64,000 nucleotides of DNA from Vibrio tapetis subsp. quintayensis. Lineage in GTDB: Bacteria; Pseudomonadota; Gammaproteobacteria; Enterobacterales; Vibrionaceae. The stretch spans positions 1 through 64,000 of the forward strand of contig NZ_JAUFQV010000014.1 in NCBI RefSeq assembly GCF_030409945.1, read 5' to 3'. The notes below the pieces were generated by a model, which did no database searches, had not been told where the DNA came from, and saw only the letters and a list, made by a program, of their open reading frames with translations. Every line of letters begins with the position of its first letter. Within the stretch, counting starts at the first letter, position 1. Of this stretch, positions 1-8,242 are shown one piece after another. Made by a program: the position numbers and the translations under genes.

Positions 1-109
1 ATGTCCTTTTTGCTCCGTGCTGGTTATTCATCCTGAGTAACCGAATCTTCATCCTGAAAATAACCTATTCCGTGGTGTATTCCTGTTCCGTGCCAGCATC
101 CTGCCAACA
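1..109 (-). ncRNA. CsrB-type regulatory RNA, 5' part (cut by window edge)
   Basis: Read on the minus strand, the first ~109 bases carry eight GGA motifs, several as CAGGATG or ACGGAA and one as AAGGAC. Dense, regularly spaced GGA motifs are the signature of CsrB/RsmZ-type RNAs, which bind and sequester the translational repressor CsrA. No open frame explains the stretch. The 5' end is placed about 7 bases after a good -10, and the 3' end and terminator lie outside the window. A palindrome of the kind bound by the GacA/UvrY/VarA response regulator lies about 160 bases upstream, the usual arrangement for this class. Vibrios carry several such RNAs (csrB, csrC, csrD), and I cannot tell which this is. 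Confidence 0.8.
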
Positions 110-115
110 CCAATA

Positions 116-143
116 AGATTACTGATCTGCCAAAATTGAGCAA
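116..143 (-). promoter_or_regulatory. Putative sigma-70 promoter of the CsrB-type RNA
   Basis: On the minus strand TTGCTC (138-143) and TAATCT (116-121) are separated by 16 bases. Transcription would start near 109, just before the first GGA motif of the RNA. The fit to consensus is moderate, and the position is what makes it convincing. Confidence 0.55.
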
Positions 144-267
144 TGGGCATTTTTAGACTAGAGATTAACCCCGCTCCCTACAAAACAAACAAACCAAACA
201 AAAACAACAAGTTAAAAATCTCCTAGAAATAAACCATATAACCAAAAGCGCAATCTCCTACAGCCCC

Positions 268-285
268 TGTAAGAGATCTCTTACA
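268..285. promoter_or_regulatory. GacA/UvrY/VarA-type upstream activating box
   Basis: Perfect 18-base palindrome TGTAAGAGATCTCTTACA, matching the TGTAAG-N6-CTTACA consensus for GacA-family regulators of csr/rsm small RNAs. It lies ~160 bases upstream of the predicted start of the CsrB-type RNA. Between here and 463 I see only A/T-rich sequence and the leader of the next gene. Confidence 0.75.
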
Positions 286-463
286 ATTTATCTAGCGTTT
301 CTCTACAAAAAACCAGATTCATGAAAAATAAAAACGTGACTCAAAACACATCGTTTCACTCTAGCCAAACAGATCCTCAAGCCTTACTATGTATTTTTCT
401 GAACAACGAAATCCATTTGACTGGTTTAATTTCTCGTTGTTGTCGTTTAGCTAGGGAGTACTC

Positions 464-739
464 ATGCTGACAAAAGATGTCACAGAAGAGTTAACCGCTG
501 CGATTCAGTCGCTGGTTGATCAAGGTAAAGAACCATCGGTAGCTCTGGTAAAAGCTCGCTTATCCACACCAGTACCCATGCCCGCGATTATCATGGCATT
601 AAAGGGTTGGAAAAATAAGCAACGCATCCCAAAAGTGGAAGTGGCCAACCCGACTCAAACGGATGCTCAGCGTATCGAGCAATTAGAACAGCAAGTTGCA
701 AGCTTACTGCTTCGCATTGAAAAACTGGAAAATCAATAA
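464..739 (+). CDS. Small KfrA-N-like protein, function unknown
   Basis: 91 residues. Residues ~5-50 ([24 protein letters not shown]) resemble the N-terminal helix-turn-helix of plasmid KfrA-type DNA-binding proteins. Residues ~65-91 form a short heptad-like coiled coil ([19 protein letters not shown]). The start is fixed by GGGAG five bases upstream of the ATG. The stop is one base before the yaiI start, so the two are very likely translated from one mRNA. The KfrA likeness is my reading of a weak pattern. DNA binding and dimerisation through the coiled coil are plausible, but no target or function can be named. Confidence 0.8.
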   Translation: MLTKDVTEELTAAIQSLVDQGKEPSVALVKARLSTPVPMPAIIMALKGWKNKQRIPKVEVANPTQTDAQRIEQLEQQVASLLLRIEKLENQ

Positions 740-740
740 T

Positions 741-1196
741 ATGAGTTTCAATATTTGGGTAGATGCAGACGCTTGCCCTAAAGTTATCCGCGATACTCTT
801 GTACGAGCTGCTGAACGTACAGGTATAGAACTTACGTTCGTGGCAAACCACAACGTTCCCGTTCCCAACAGACACAATATCCACTCCATTCAAGTGCCTA
901 GTGGGTTTGATATTGCCGACAACGAAATTGTAAAGCGCGCGAATAAGGGCGATTTGGTGATCACCTCAGATATCCCTTTAGCGGATGAAGTGATCGAAAA
1001 AGATGTGCAGGCACTAAGCCCAAGAGGCGAGCTTTACACCAAAGAAACAATCAAAGCACGGCTCAATATTCGTGACTTTATGGATACTATGCGCTCAAGC
1101 GGAATTCAAACTGGCGGCCCAGCGGCGCTATCACAAACCGATAGACGTGAGTTTGCCAATCATCTTGATAGAATATTGGCGAAAGCGAAGATCTAA
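741..1196 (+). CDS. yaiI: YaiI/YqxD family (UPF0178) protein
   Basis: 151 residues, the normal length for the family. It begins [13 protein letters not shown], and the acidic DADACP motif near the N-terminus is the family hallmark; [10 protein letters not shown] and [23 protein letters not shown] are further conserved stretches. The fold resembles PIN/NYN-type nucleases, but the biochemical role of the family is not established. The start is the ATG one base after the preceding stop, indicating coupled translation. A tandem heptamer array begins eight bases after its stop codon. Confidence 0.93.
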   Translation: MSFNIWVDADACPKVIRDTLVRAAERTGIELTFVANHNVPVPNRHNIHSIQVPSGFDIADNEIVKRANKGDLVITSDIPLADEVIEKDVQALSPRGELYTKETIKARLNIRDFMDTMRSSGIQTGGPAALSQTDRREFANHLDRILAKAKI

Positions 1197-1204
1197 TAGT
1201 CCAA

Positions 1205-1288
1205 GTGCTAAAAGCTAAGTGCTAAGTGCTAAGTGCTAAGTGCTAAGTGCTAAGTGCTAAGTGCTAAGTGCTAAGTATAAAAACTAAA
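1205..1288. repeat. Tandem 7-base array (GTGCTAA)n downstream of yaiI
   Basis: Twelve consecutive heptads: GTGCTAA, AAGCTAA, eight perfect GTGCTAA (1219-1274), then GTATAAA and AACTAAA. It lies between the yaiI stop and the convergent globin gene. Each unit carries TAA, so successive units place a stop in all three forward frames. Similar arrays occur at six or more other places in the window. Confidence 0.95.
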
Positions 1289-1338
1289 GGCTAGGTAAGG
1301 GCCAAAGTTTTAGGCTTTTGTGGTGTTGCGGTTAGTCG

Positions 1339-1752
1339 CTACTTGATGATTTCGGGCTTCATTGTGTCTACCATGAAGTCCAATAACGTTTGCCATGCGT
1401 GGCGATGATCGTCGGTATAAGCGTCTTGTAAGTGCTGCTCGAAAGCATAATGCAACGCAGTATTTAATAATGCAAAATGCGATTTTTTAACGTTGTAATC
1501 ATTATGACGATGAGCAAGCTGCGTTAACATCGGCACCAACATTCCCATATCCGTGACACCGTTAACCGCTATCTCAAGCATCGCGATTAGTTTTCGGCCT
1601 TGAATGTTCAAGTCGTTTCGAAACAATGCCTGTAATCTAGGTTCTAATTCAAACAGCTTGCCGTAGTAATGCTGTGCAAATTGATGAGGAGACTCCTCTA
1701 CGTGACGGTAGCACTCTTGAACCAAATGAATTTGTTGCTCTGATAACACCAT
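1339..1752 (-). CDS. Single-domain globin
   Basis: 137 residues from the ATG at 1752; an upstream TTG at 1764 is in frame but unlikely. It resembles Vitreoscilla-type bacterial haemoglobins and the globin part of flavohaemoglobins. The proximal haem ligand should be H83 in LAHRHNDYNV. The tyrosine pair Y29-Y30 before the GKLF motif aligns with the B10 tyrosine, and a QGRKLIAMLE stretch is typical of the E helix. There is no FAD/NAD reductase domain, so electrons must come from another protein. Binding of O2 or NO is expected from the family; which one matters here is unknown. It is convergent with yaiI. Confidence 0.85.
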   Translation of the reverse strand: MVLSEQQIHLVQECYRHVEESPHQFAQHYYGKLFELEPRLQALFRNDLNIQGRKLIAMLEIAVNGVTDMGMLVPMLTQLAHRHNDYNVKKSHFALLNTALHYAFEQHLQDAYTDDHRHAWQTLLDFMVDTMKPEIIK

Positions 1753-1790
1753 ACAGCCATGCAATCCCTTGAATAGTCTTGTTCTAGACT

Positions 1791-1820
1791 ATAAAACAGG
1801 CGGCTTATTGTAAACCGCCT
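1791..1820 (-). terminator. Rho-independent terminator after the DUF2310 gene
   Basis: On the minus strand a GC-rich stem (AGGCGG.../...CCGCCT) is followed by GTTTTAT. It lies between the DUF2310 stop and the globin start and would end the syd-DUF2310 transcript. Confidence 0.65.
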
Positions 1821-1829
1821 TGTTCGAAC

Positions 1830-2603
1830 TTAATCTTTAAAGTCCCAAGACAAATTGCTCACAATCATACATTCATCACATTTGAAATCGAACACTCCAT
1901 GTATTGGCTGCTCTACCGCCCAATCACCATCACAAACGGGGCACTTGCGTGCTTTTTCTGATTCCTTGCTCGTGCCTGCCACACGGTAAATATACAGATA
2001 AGTCGGAATGCCACTGATCTCCTTCAAGCGGCGGCATAGTTCCCAGCCTCGCTTGAACAACAAGCTTTTACTCGATGAGATTTCATACAATGACGGGCAC
2101 TCTACAACGGAGCCATTCATTTGTAACTGATCACACGCGCTCCAATCCTCTTGCCACTTAATGATTTTCTTGTGGTCTCCATTACCAATAGGCGGCAAGT
2201 GGTAAAGGGGGACGGGAAGAAAGTGATCACCACAGCGAATGGGCGAACAAGTATGCAAAAAACTGGTGTAGAGAATTTGCCACGATGGCGGTTGGCAAAA
2301 GTCACTCGGATCGGAGTTCATATCTTCTCCGACAACTTTAATTTTGGGTTGTAACAAACCAAAATCAGCCAATTTATTTAGCGCATGCTTCACTTGCACG
2401 CTGTGGTAATCAGGATGAAGACTATCTTCCGCCGGGCACACAACTCGAGCCGTAAATACGCCACCACTCATACTGACCGGTAGCTCTCGGCCTAACAACT
2501 GGCCATTATACCGAAGGCAGTCCAATACATAGTTGATCGCTTTTTCTACCTCACCCATTGAGGTATCACGGTACACTTCAAATGTGATTTCAGTAATATA
2601 CAT
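1830..2603 (-). CDS. DUF2310 zinc-ribbon protein
   Basis: 257 residues. The C-terminus carries CPVC (C221, C224) and CDEC (C242, C245), a four-cysteine zinc ribbon; family members are described as possible nucleic-acid-binding proteins. The remaining ~215 residues are the DUF2310 domain (PPSWQILYTSFLHTCSPIRCGD and LYEISSSKSLLFKRGWELC). It starts three bases after the syd stop, so the two genes form an operon. The reaction or partner is unknown; the link to Syd may be only transcriptional. Confidence 0.85.
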   Translation of the reverse strand: MYITEITFEVYRDTSMGEVEKAINYVLDCLRYNGQLLGRELPVSMSGGVFTARVVCPAEDSLHPDYHSVQVKHALNKLADFGLLQPKIKVVGEDMNSDPSDFCQPPSWQILYTSFLHTCSPIRCGDHFLPVPLYHLPPIGNGDHKKIIKWQEDWSACDQLQMNGSVVECPSLYEISSSKSLLFKRGWELCRRLKEISGIPTYLYIYRVAGTSKESEKARKCPVCDGDWAVEQPIHGVFDFKCDECMIVSNLSWDFKD

Positions 2604-2606
2604 AAC

Positions 2607-3158
2607 TTACAGCTCAGCCACAGCGGTAAGTTGTGCCAAGAATTCACTGAGTGATGGTGCCAATACATCACGCTTATCCGTACCCAAACGCTCAAAAATG
2701 ACTTCACCTGAAAGATTACAAATGGATATCACATCAAGTTCACTTTCCGTAACTCCAATAAACATGGTCGGTTTTAACTTTAAACGGCGCTGGGTAATGA
2801 GGTGCCCAAGCATATTTTCCTGCAAACGTTCAAAGTCTTCATCACTCCACACCTGCAACAAAGACAATGGCTTACCCTGCCATGTTGCATCCATATCAGC
2901 GCTGTACTGGCAGCCGTAGAACGCTTTAATGTCTTCATGTAGATCAAGTTCGATCGCTTTTTCAACATTAGCGAAGTCGGCTGGAACCTCTTTAGTTACA
3001 GGCTTCCAAAGCACGCTATCTTCTTGTGTTGATTCAATACACGGAGATGCTAAACCAACCAATTCAGTGTTTAGTGGCAATTTCTGTTCGCTGTCTTGCC
3101 AAGCAGACAAAAAACGTTGGCTAAAATCTAATAAGGCTGTAGTAGCACTTTGTGACAT
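2607..3158 (-). CDS. syd: Syd, SecY-interacting protein
   Basis: 183 residues, the usual Syd length. Conserved stretches include [26 protein letters not shown] and [29 protein letters not shown]. In E. coli Syd is a small acidic cytoplasmic protein that binds SecY and is proposed to act when the SecYEG translocon is misassembled. This protein is also acidic and has no signal peptide or membrane segment. It is the first gene of the syd-DUF2310 pair and is divergent from queF with a 111-base gap. Confidence 0.93.
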   Translation of the reverse strand: MSQSATTALLDFSQRFLSAWQDSEQKLPLNTELVGLASPCIESTQEDSVLWKPVTKEVPADFANVEKAIELDLHEDIKAFYGCQYSADMDATWQGKPLSLLQVWSDEDFERLQENMLGHLITQRRLKLKPTMFIGVTESELDVISICNLSGEVIFERLGTDKRDVLAPSLSEFLAQLTAVAEL

Positions 3159-3269
3159 ATGGACCTCTTTATTGCCTCTGTTATCAGACGTTAAATGAAC
3201 GCTAGTAATGACAGAGTACGTGGGATTCAGTAAACTTTGGCCTATTCTAATCGAATTTATTAAGCAAGT

Positions 3270-4115
3270 ATGAGTAAATATTCCAACGCAAAAGAGTTAG
3301 CGGGCCTAACATTGGGCCAAAAAACCGAATACAGCAGCCAATACGAGCCAAACTTATTGCAAGCCGTTCCTCGCAGCTTAAACCGCGATGACATCAACCT
3401 TGGTGACGTATTGCCATTTCATGGCGTGGATATTTGGACACTCTACGAGCTTTCCTGGTTGAATGAAAAAGGCTTACCTCAAGTCGCCGTTGGTGATGTC
3501 ACACTGCCTGCCACCAGCCCTAATTTGATTGAATCTAAGTCGTTCAAACTGTACTTAAATAGCTTCAACCAAACTAAGTTTGCTCACTGGGCTGATGTAA
3601 AATCGGCCCTAATCAAAGATTTGTCGGCGTGTGCTGGCGAACCTGTTGAAGTAAGCATTCAAACGGTACAACACTACGATCAACAACCCATCGTACCAAT
3701 GACGGGCACCTGCATTGACGATCAAGACATAGAAATCACAGATTACGAGTTCGATGCTTCCATACTGAAAGGCGCAACGTCAGAAAACATCGTTACAGAA
3801 TCTTTGGTCAGTAATTTATTAAAATCAAATTGCCTGATTACCAATCAACCAGATTGGGGCAGCGTGATGATTGAATACACCGGACCAAAAATAAATCGAG
3901 ATACTTTACTTCGCTACTTGGTTTCATTCCGTGAACACAACGAATTTCACGAACAATGCGTCGAGCGTATTTTTACTGACATCATGCAATATTGTCAGCC
4001 AACTACGCTGACCGTTTATGCACGCTATACCCGCCGTGGTGGCCTCGATATTAACCCCTATCGCTCGACGAGTACGGTAATGCCAACTCAAAACTTGCGT
4101 TTAGCTAGACAATAA
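3270..4115 (+). CDS. queF: NADPH-dependent 7-cyano-7-deazaguanine reductase QueF
   Basis: 281 residues, the long (YqcD-type) QueF form with two tunnelling-fold halves. It reduces the nitrile preQ0 to preQ1 in queuosine tRNA synthesis. The catalytic cysteine should be C188 and the proton-donor aspartate D195 in [13 protein letters not shown], and the QueF motif [13 protein letters not shown] is at residues 88-100. It is divergent from syd. No riboswitch is visible in front of it. Confidence 0.96.
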   Translation: MSKYSNAKELAGLTLGQKTEYSSQYEPNLLQAVPRSLNRDDINLGDVLPFHGVDIWTLYELSWLNEKGLPQVAVGDVTLPATSPNLIESKSFKLYLNSFNQTKFAHWADVKSALIKDLSACAGEPVEVSIQTVQHYDQQPIVPMTGTCIDDQDIEITDYEFDASILKGATSENIVTESLVSNLLKSNCLITNQPDWGSVMIEYTGPKINRDTLLRYLVSFREHNEFHEQCVERIFTDIMQYCQPTTLTVYARYTRRGGLDINPYRSTSTVMPTQNLRLARQ

Positions 4116-4143
4116 ACACCTCATTGTTCGGAGTATGTAATCA

Positions 4144-6414
4144 ATGAAATGGTTTGCTTGGTCACCTTTTGCCCTTTTGCTTTTGTTATGCACATCATCA
4201 GTACAGGCTAAGATTTACACCTCGCCCGTGCTTAATGAGGCGGCCAAGCTGGTTGAAATCGATCCTAAAAAATCGAAGTTAATTGCTGAAAAGTTTCTGA
4301 CCCAAAGAAAATTGACGGACAAGAGCCTTAAAGGCCCAACGTCACTACCTCGTGAAGACTCCGACACAACGTTGAGAACTCCGAACAGCACCATAGATGC
4401 ATTTCACGTACTCGCTCAGGCCGAGTTTTTATTAGGCAAACCCAAACTGGCTCTTTCTCACCTTGAAAATGGCGAAGACTTAGCTAAGCAATACCACCTG
4501 CCTTTTATTCAGCTCGAGACGAAATTACTGCGCGCTGATTTATTGTGGAAGCAGACTCAGAACCCAGATAAAGCCATACCAATCCTTGATGATGTCATGG
4601 CAAAACTAAACGAATTACCGACAGCAACCCAGTTAGGACGAGGCTTGTTTTACGAGCTAAGTATGCAACGAGCGGAAATTCACTCAGCTCAAGGGAATCA
4701 GACACAGGCAGAAGAGTCTTTTACTCGTGCACACCAATACCTAACCGATATGGGTAATCTAGAAATTACCATTGAATACCATTTACGGGTTGGTAAGCAC
4801 TTTTTACGTTACAAACGATACGATAACGCCCTGACCGAGCTGTTAACCAGTTACTGGAAGTCTATTGAGTCAGACAGTAGCTTACAGCTCGCAAAAGCGA
4901 ACTATCAATTGGCACAGTTGTTCATGCAACGTCAGGTACTCGACAAAGCACTAGAGCACTTATCCGGTGCAGCAGACTTCTACGGCAAGTTTGAACATTC
5001 ATTAGTTCTCGCCGATGTATTAAAACAAATGGCGGATATTTATTTTCTTGAAGGAAAATATAACCTCGCACTGGTTCACTATTTTAATGTATTGGACCAC
5101 GAATATTTCGCTAGAGATGTTTACGACGTGATTGATTTACGGTTAAGCATTGCTGACACTTATTTACAATTATTTAACTTTACGTTGGCCGAGCAATATT
5201 TAGACAAAGCCCGAAACCTTGTTACTTATACGGAAATAAAACCACTAAAAGCTCGTACTTTATTATTAACTGCCACCCTAGCACTGCAACAAAATGAAAT
5301 CCAAGAAGCCATCGATACCGCAAAAGAGGCGCAATTTTTAGGGCAAGAAATAAATAACTTTGGAATAATGAAAAATTCATTTCTTGTGTTAAGTAATGCC
5401 TACGAAGAAAAAGGCCAATTTGAAGATTCATTACTGGCTTTAAAAAATTATTCCGCCATTGCAGCTAACCAACAAGAACGCCTTAGTCAGATCAACGAAA
5501 ATGCCCTCAGACAACAAAAAGACATCATAGAACAATCCTTGCATTACAAAGGCTTAGAGGTGGATTTGTCGGTCGCCAAAAACGAATATCAACGATTCCA
5601 AAAAACTGCTTTTGGTTTGTTTATTTTATCGCTCATTTTTATCATTCTTTCCATACGCCGTGGTTACCTCATCAGCAATCTAACCGAGCAAGTGACCTCA
5701 TTGTCTAAAGACTTGTTCACGCATACACGTTCAGGCTTGCAGAACCTGAAAAAGCTCAATAACAAGCTGCCCGGCTCCCTCAAGCGAAGCAGCGCGAACT
5801 ATGAACAGTGGCAAATGGGTGAGCTGATCAATGAACCGTTTAGCGATCGACTCCGATTCGCCATGTTTGACTTTCCTTTCTTACGTCACACCTATTTAGA
5901 GCAAGGGTATCAAGCTGGATTAAACCTAGAACGTGCATTTGGTGACTTCATCAGTTCTAAAATATCTGAACCGGCCCGTTTGTATCATTTTTCTGACGGC
6001 ATGTTTTTGTACGTAGAACCTAACACTGATCCTAATACTAATCCGCAAGACATGTTTGACAGAATTGGCAGCTGGATCTCAGATTTTGAGCCCAATAGAA
6101 AAATATCACGCAAAGTACGCGTAGGTATGGCAGATTATCCATTCTTACCTCGAGCTTATACAGCAATCAATGATCAGGAGCTGATTGATATCCTGTTAAT
6201 GTCGACTTATATGGCTCGAAGTATAGAAAAGAATCGGAATATTGACGGTAGCCAGTGGGTGTATCTACGTGCCATAGAAAATGCGCCAGCAGCCAGTTTT
6301 GCTACCGACGATATTCGCACGGCATGTAAGCAAGCACTCAATCAAGGCTTAATAAAAGTACAATCTTCCTACCAAAATGAGGAAGACATCAAAAATTTGA
6401 CACTGGCCGAGTAA
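4144..6414 (+). CDS. TPR-repeat inner-membrane protein with decayed GGDEF domain
   Basis: 756 residues. A signal peptide ends at VQA22. About ten TPR-like helical repeats fill residues ~90-450 (AQAEFLLGKPKLALSHLENG, KANYQLAQLFMQRQVLDKALEHL). A membrane segment (FGLFILSLIFIILSI) lies near 488-503, so the TPR part should be periplasmic. The last ~190 residues keep the outline of a GGDEF domain (FAMFDFPFL, LYHFSDGMFLYV, VRVGMADYPFL, LIDILLMSTYMARS), but the signature is replaced by FSDGMF, so cyclase activity is not expected. It is followed 100 bases later by an intact diguanylate cyclase gene. Role unknown; a sensor or scaffold in c-di-GMP or envelope signalling is possible. Confidence 0.8.
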   Translation: MKWFAWSPFALLLLLCTSSVQAKIYTSPVLNEAAKLVEIDPKKSKLIAEKFLTQRKLTDKSLKGPTSLPREDSDTTLRTPNSTIDAFHVLAQAEFLLGKPKLALSHLENGEDLAKQYHLPFIQLETKLLRADLLWKQTQNPDKAIPILDDVMAKLNELPTATQLGRGLFYELSMQRAEIHSAQGNQTQAEESFTRAHQYLTDMGNLEITIEYHLRVGKHFLRYKRYDNALTELLTSYWKSIESDSSLQLAKANYQLAQLFMQRQVLDKALEHLSGAADFYGKFEHSLVLADVLKQMADIYFLEGKYNLALVHYFNVLDHEYFARDVYDVIDLRLSIADTYLQLFNFTLAEQYLDKARNLVTYTEIKPLKARTLLLTATLALQQNEIQEAIDTAKEAQFLGQEINNFGIMKNSFLVLSNAYEEKGQFEDSLLALKNYSAIAANQQERLSQINENALRQQKDIIEQSLHYKGLEVDLSVAKNEYQRFQKTAFGLFILSLIFIILSIRRGYLISNLTEQVTSLSKDLFTHTRSGLQNLKKLNNKLPGSLKRSSANYEQWQMGELINEPFSDRLRFAMFDFPFLRHTYLEQGYQAGLNLERAFGDFISSKISEPARLYHFSDGMFLYVEPNTDPNTNPQDMFDRIGSWISDFEPNRKISRKVRVGMADYPFLPRAYTAINDQELIDILLMSTYMARSIEKNRNIDGSQWVYLRAIENAPAASFATDDIRTACKQALNQGLIKVQSSYQNEEDIKNLTLAE

Positions 6415-6514
6415 TTATTGAGCACTTAGTCATTTAATAAAGTGACGTTGTTAAGTTTTTTGTTATTATCAAGAAACTGTATCCGCCATCGAAGTGTATT
6501 TGGCAACGTATTTT

Positions 6515-8086
6515 ATGAGTGATTTGAATTCTCTTGAGGAAGAGTTACGGCTGGAGCTGCACGATCTAAAATGTAAATTAGATCAGTCGCGACTGTCACA
6601 GCGTGATTCTTTATTTAAGTTCAAAAGAGAACAGAATGTGCTGAAACGCATCGTTGCAAACCTAAGCGACGCATGTCACGGCCAAAACAATGATCTGGAT
6701 AAAAGCCTTACTTCTATAAAACAAGACTTGGAGCAGCAAAAAGATATATCTAAGCTCATCCCGAAACTTGTTATATTAGAAAGGAAGCTAAAACAAAATA
6801 CGGTGACTATGGAACGGCAAACGGTTCATCTCAATGAACGAATCAAACACAGTGGTGAGACGCTTCAGCGTATCCCCGGCCTTCCTGCACAATTAAAACG
6901 AGATCTACGCAACTTATTGCACTTCCCTAGCAGCAAGTTAACCAAAGAAATCGACCAAGCCATTCGCCTGTTAACCCTTTACGAGCGTGCCACTAAAATC
7001 ATGGCATCTAACTCTCGTAATAACCTGAACGTTGAACAAAACGTCGATAACGACCAGCTAAACCGTCTTGCCGATGAATTGCAAAACCTCATTACAGAAC
7101 TCGATTTTGATGGTGAATCTGGCGATCTCCTCTCGGACATTCGAGCAAAGTTGCTGGTTGGATCCTCGCCGACGGATCTATTTGAACTCATTTTACAAAT
7201 TCTAAAGTTGGTGATCCAAGGCACCCACTTTGAGCGCAAATCTTCGGAGCAATTTCTTGATCAAGTGAATGGCTCTTTGGCTGGTGTGCTCAAACACGCC
7301 AATAAAAGCTTAGAGCAGAGCCAATCATATGCCGACCACCGAAAAGGCATGCACAAAGAAATTGGCGACTTGGTGTCTCAAAGCAAACAAACGATCGAAA
7401 CAGAAACCGATATAGACAGCTTGAAATCAACCATCAACCCATTGCTGGATAAAATCAGCTCTTTAACAGAGCGCTTAGAGCACGTTGAAAAACGCGAACA
7501 ACAACTGATTGAACGCATCAACTACGAAAACAACCAGCTTGAATCGGTATTTGAGCTAACACAGGACTATCGTAGACGCCTGCAAGATCAAGCTCAACGC
7601 ATGTTGCTCGATCCTCTCACCAAGGTATACAACCGTGCTGCACTGACGGACAAACTAGAAATTGAATACCGCCGCTGGATCCGCTCTCAACACTCGTTGC
7701 GAGTTGTCCTCATTGATATCGATAACTTCAAAGCGCTGAACGACAGTTTTGGTTATACCGCCGGTGATAAAGCACTAAAAATCATTGCACGTACCATAAA
7801 AAATATTATCAAAGATACCGACACCGTCGCACGTTTTTCGGGCGAAGAATTTGTTGTATTACTGCCTGACCAAGTAGACAACGAAAGCCGAACGTTATTC
7901 GCTCGCCTACAAGCTCAAATAGGCAGGCTTCCGTTCAAATTCCGTGATCAGCAAATTCAGATCACAACGTCAATTGCAAGCTGCACATTCCGTGATTCCG
8001 ATACTCCAGAAGAAGTACTTGAACGCCTCAATCTGAACCTATCAAATGCGAAGAAAAACGGTACAGATCAACTCATCTGGCAATAA
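6515..8086 (+). CDS. Coiled-coil diguanylate cyclase (SGEEF)
   Basis: 523 residues from the ATG at 6515 (MSDLNSLEEEL); an in-frame GTG at 6494 would add seven residues, and neither start has a strong Shine-Dalgarno. Residues 1-~355 are charged and mostly helical/coiled coil without a membrane segment. The C-terminal GGDEF domain (~360-523) has DPLTKVYNRAAL, LIDIDNFKALNDSFGY and FSGEEF (S442-F446). SGEEF is a variant of GGEEF; serine at the first position is known in active cyclases. The product-inhibition I-site RxxD is replaced by KDTD, so feedback inhibition is probably lost. Cytoplasmic synthesis of c-di-GMP is the expected function; the input signal is unknown. Confidence 0.88.
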   Translation: MSDLNSLEEELRLELHDLKCKLDQSRLSQRDSLFKFKREQNVLKRIVANLSDACHGQNNDLDKSLTSIKQDLEQQKDISKLIPKLVILERKLKQNTVTMERQTVHLNERIKHSGETLQRIPGLPAQLKRDLRNLLHFPSSKLTKEIDQAIRLLTLYERATKIMASNSRNNLNVEQNVDNDQLNRLADELQNLITELDFDGESGDLLSDIRAKLLVGSSPTDLFELILQILKLVIQGTHFERKSSEQFLDQVNGSLAGVLKHANKSLEQSQSYADHRKGMHKEIGDLVSQSKQTIETETDIDSLKSTINPLLDKISSLTERLEHVEKREQQLIERINYENNQLESVFELTQDYRRRLQDQAQRMLLDPLTKVYNRAALTDKLEIEYRRWIRSQHSLRVVLIDIDNFKALNDSFGYTAGDKALKIIARTIKNIIKDTDTVARFSGEEFVVLLPDQVDNESRTLFARLQAQIGRLPFKFRDQQIQITTSIASCTFRDSDTPEEVLERLNLNLSNAKKNGTDQLIWQ

Positions 8087-8242
8087 TCCCCTCCTTATTT
8101 CCCTGTTTTTCTTGTTCTCTATTTGCTCTCTATCTCACCTCTCTTTTCTTTCTTACTAAGTGGCGAAATTCATCATTCCTGTGTAAGGTGAATAAAAGGG
8201 TAGCCAATATAAAACAATAACTTCCTACCCGTGGAGAAGAAC

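Noticed and set aside
1205..1288. CRISPR or integron attC array
   Set aside because: Units are 7 bases without spacers, and no cas genes or integrase are nearby.
2533..2919. 128-codon plus-strand frame across DUF2310 and syd
   Set aside because: Overlaps two recognisable genes on the other strand and has no family features.
3159..3269. preQ1 riboswitch before queF
   Set aside because: The 111-base gap lacks the short preQ1 pseudoknot motif.
8087..8165. Pyrimidine-rich tract after the diguanylate cyclase gene
   Set aside because: Compositional bias only; no stem, repeat unit or frame found.
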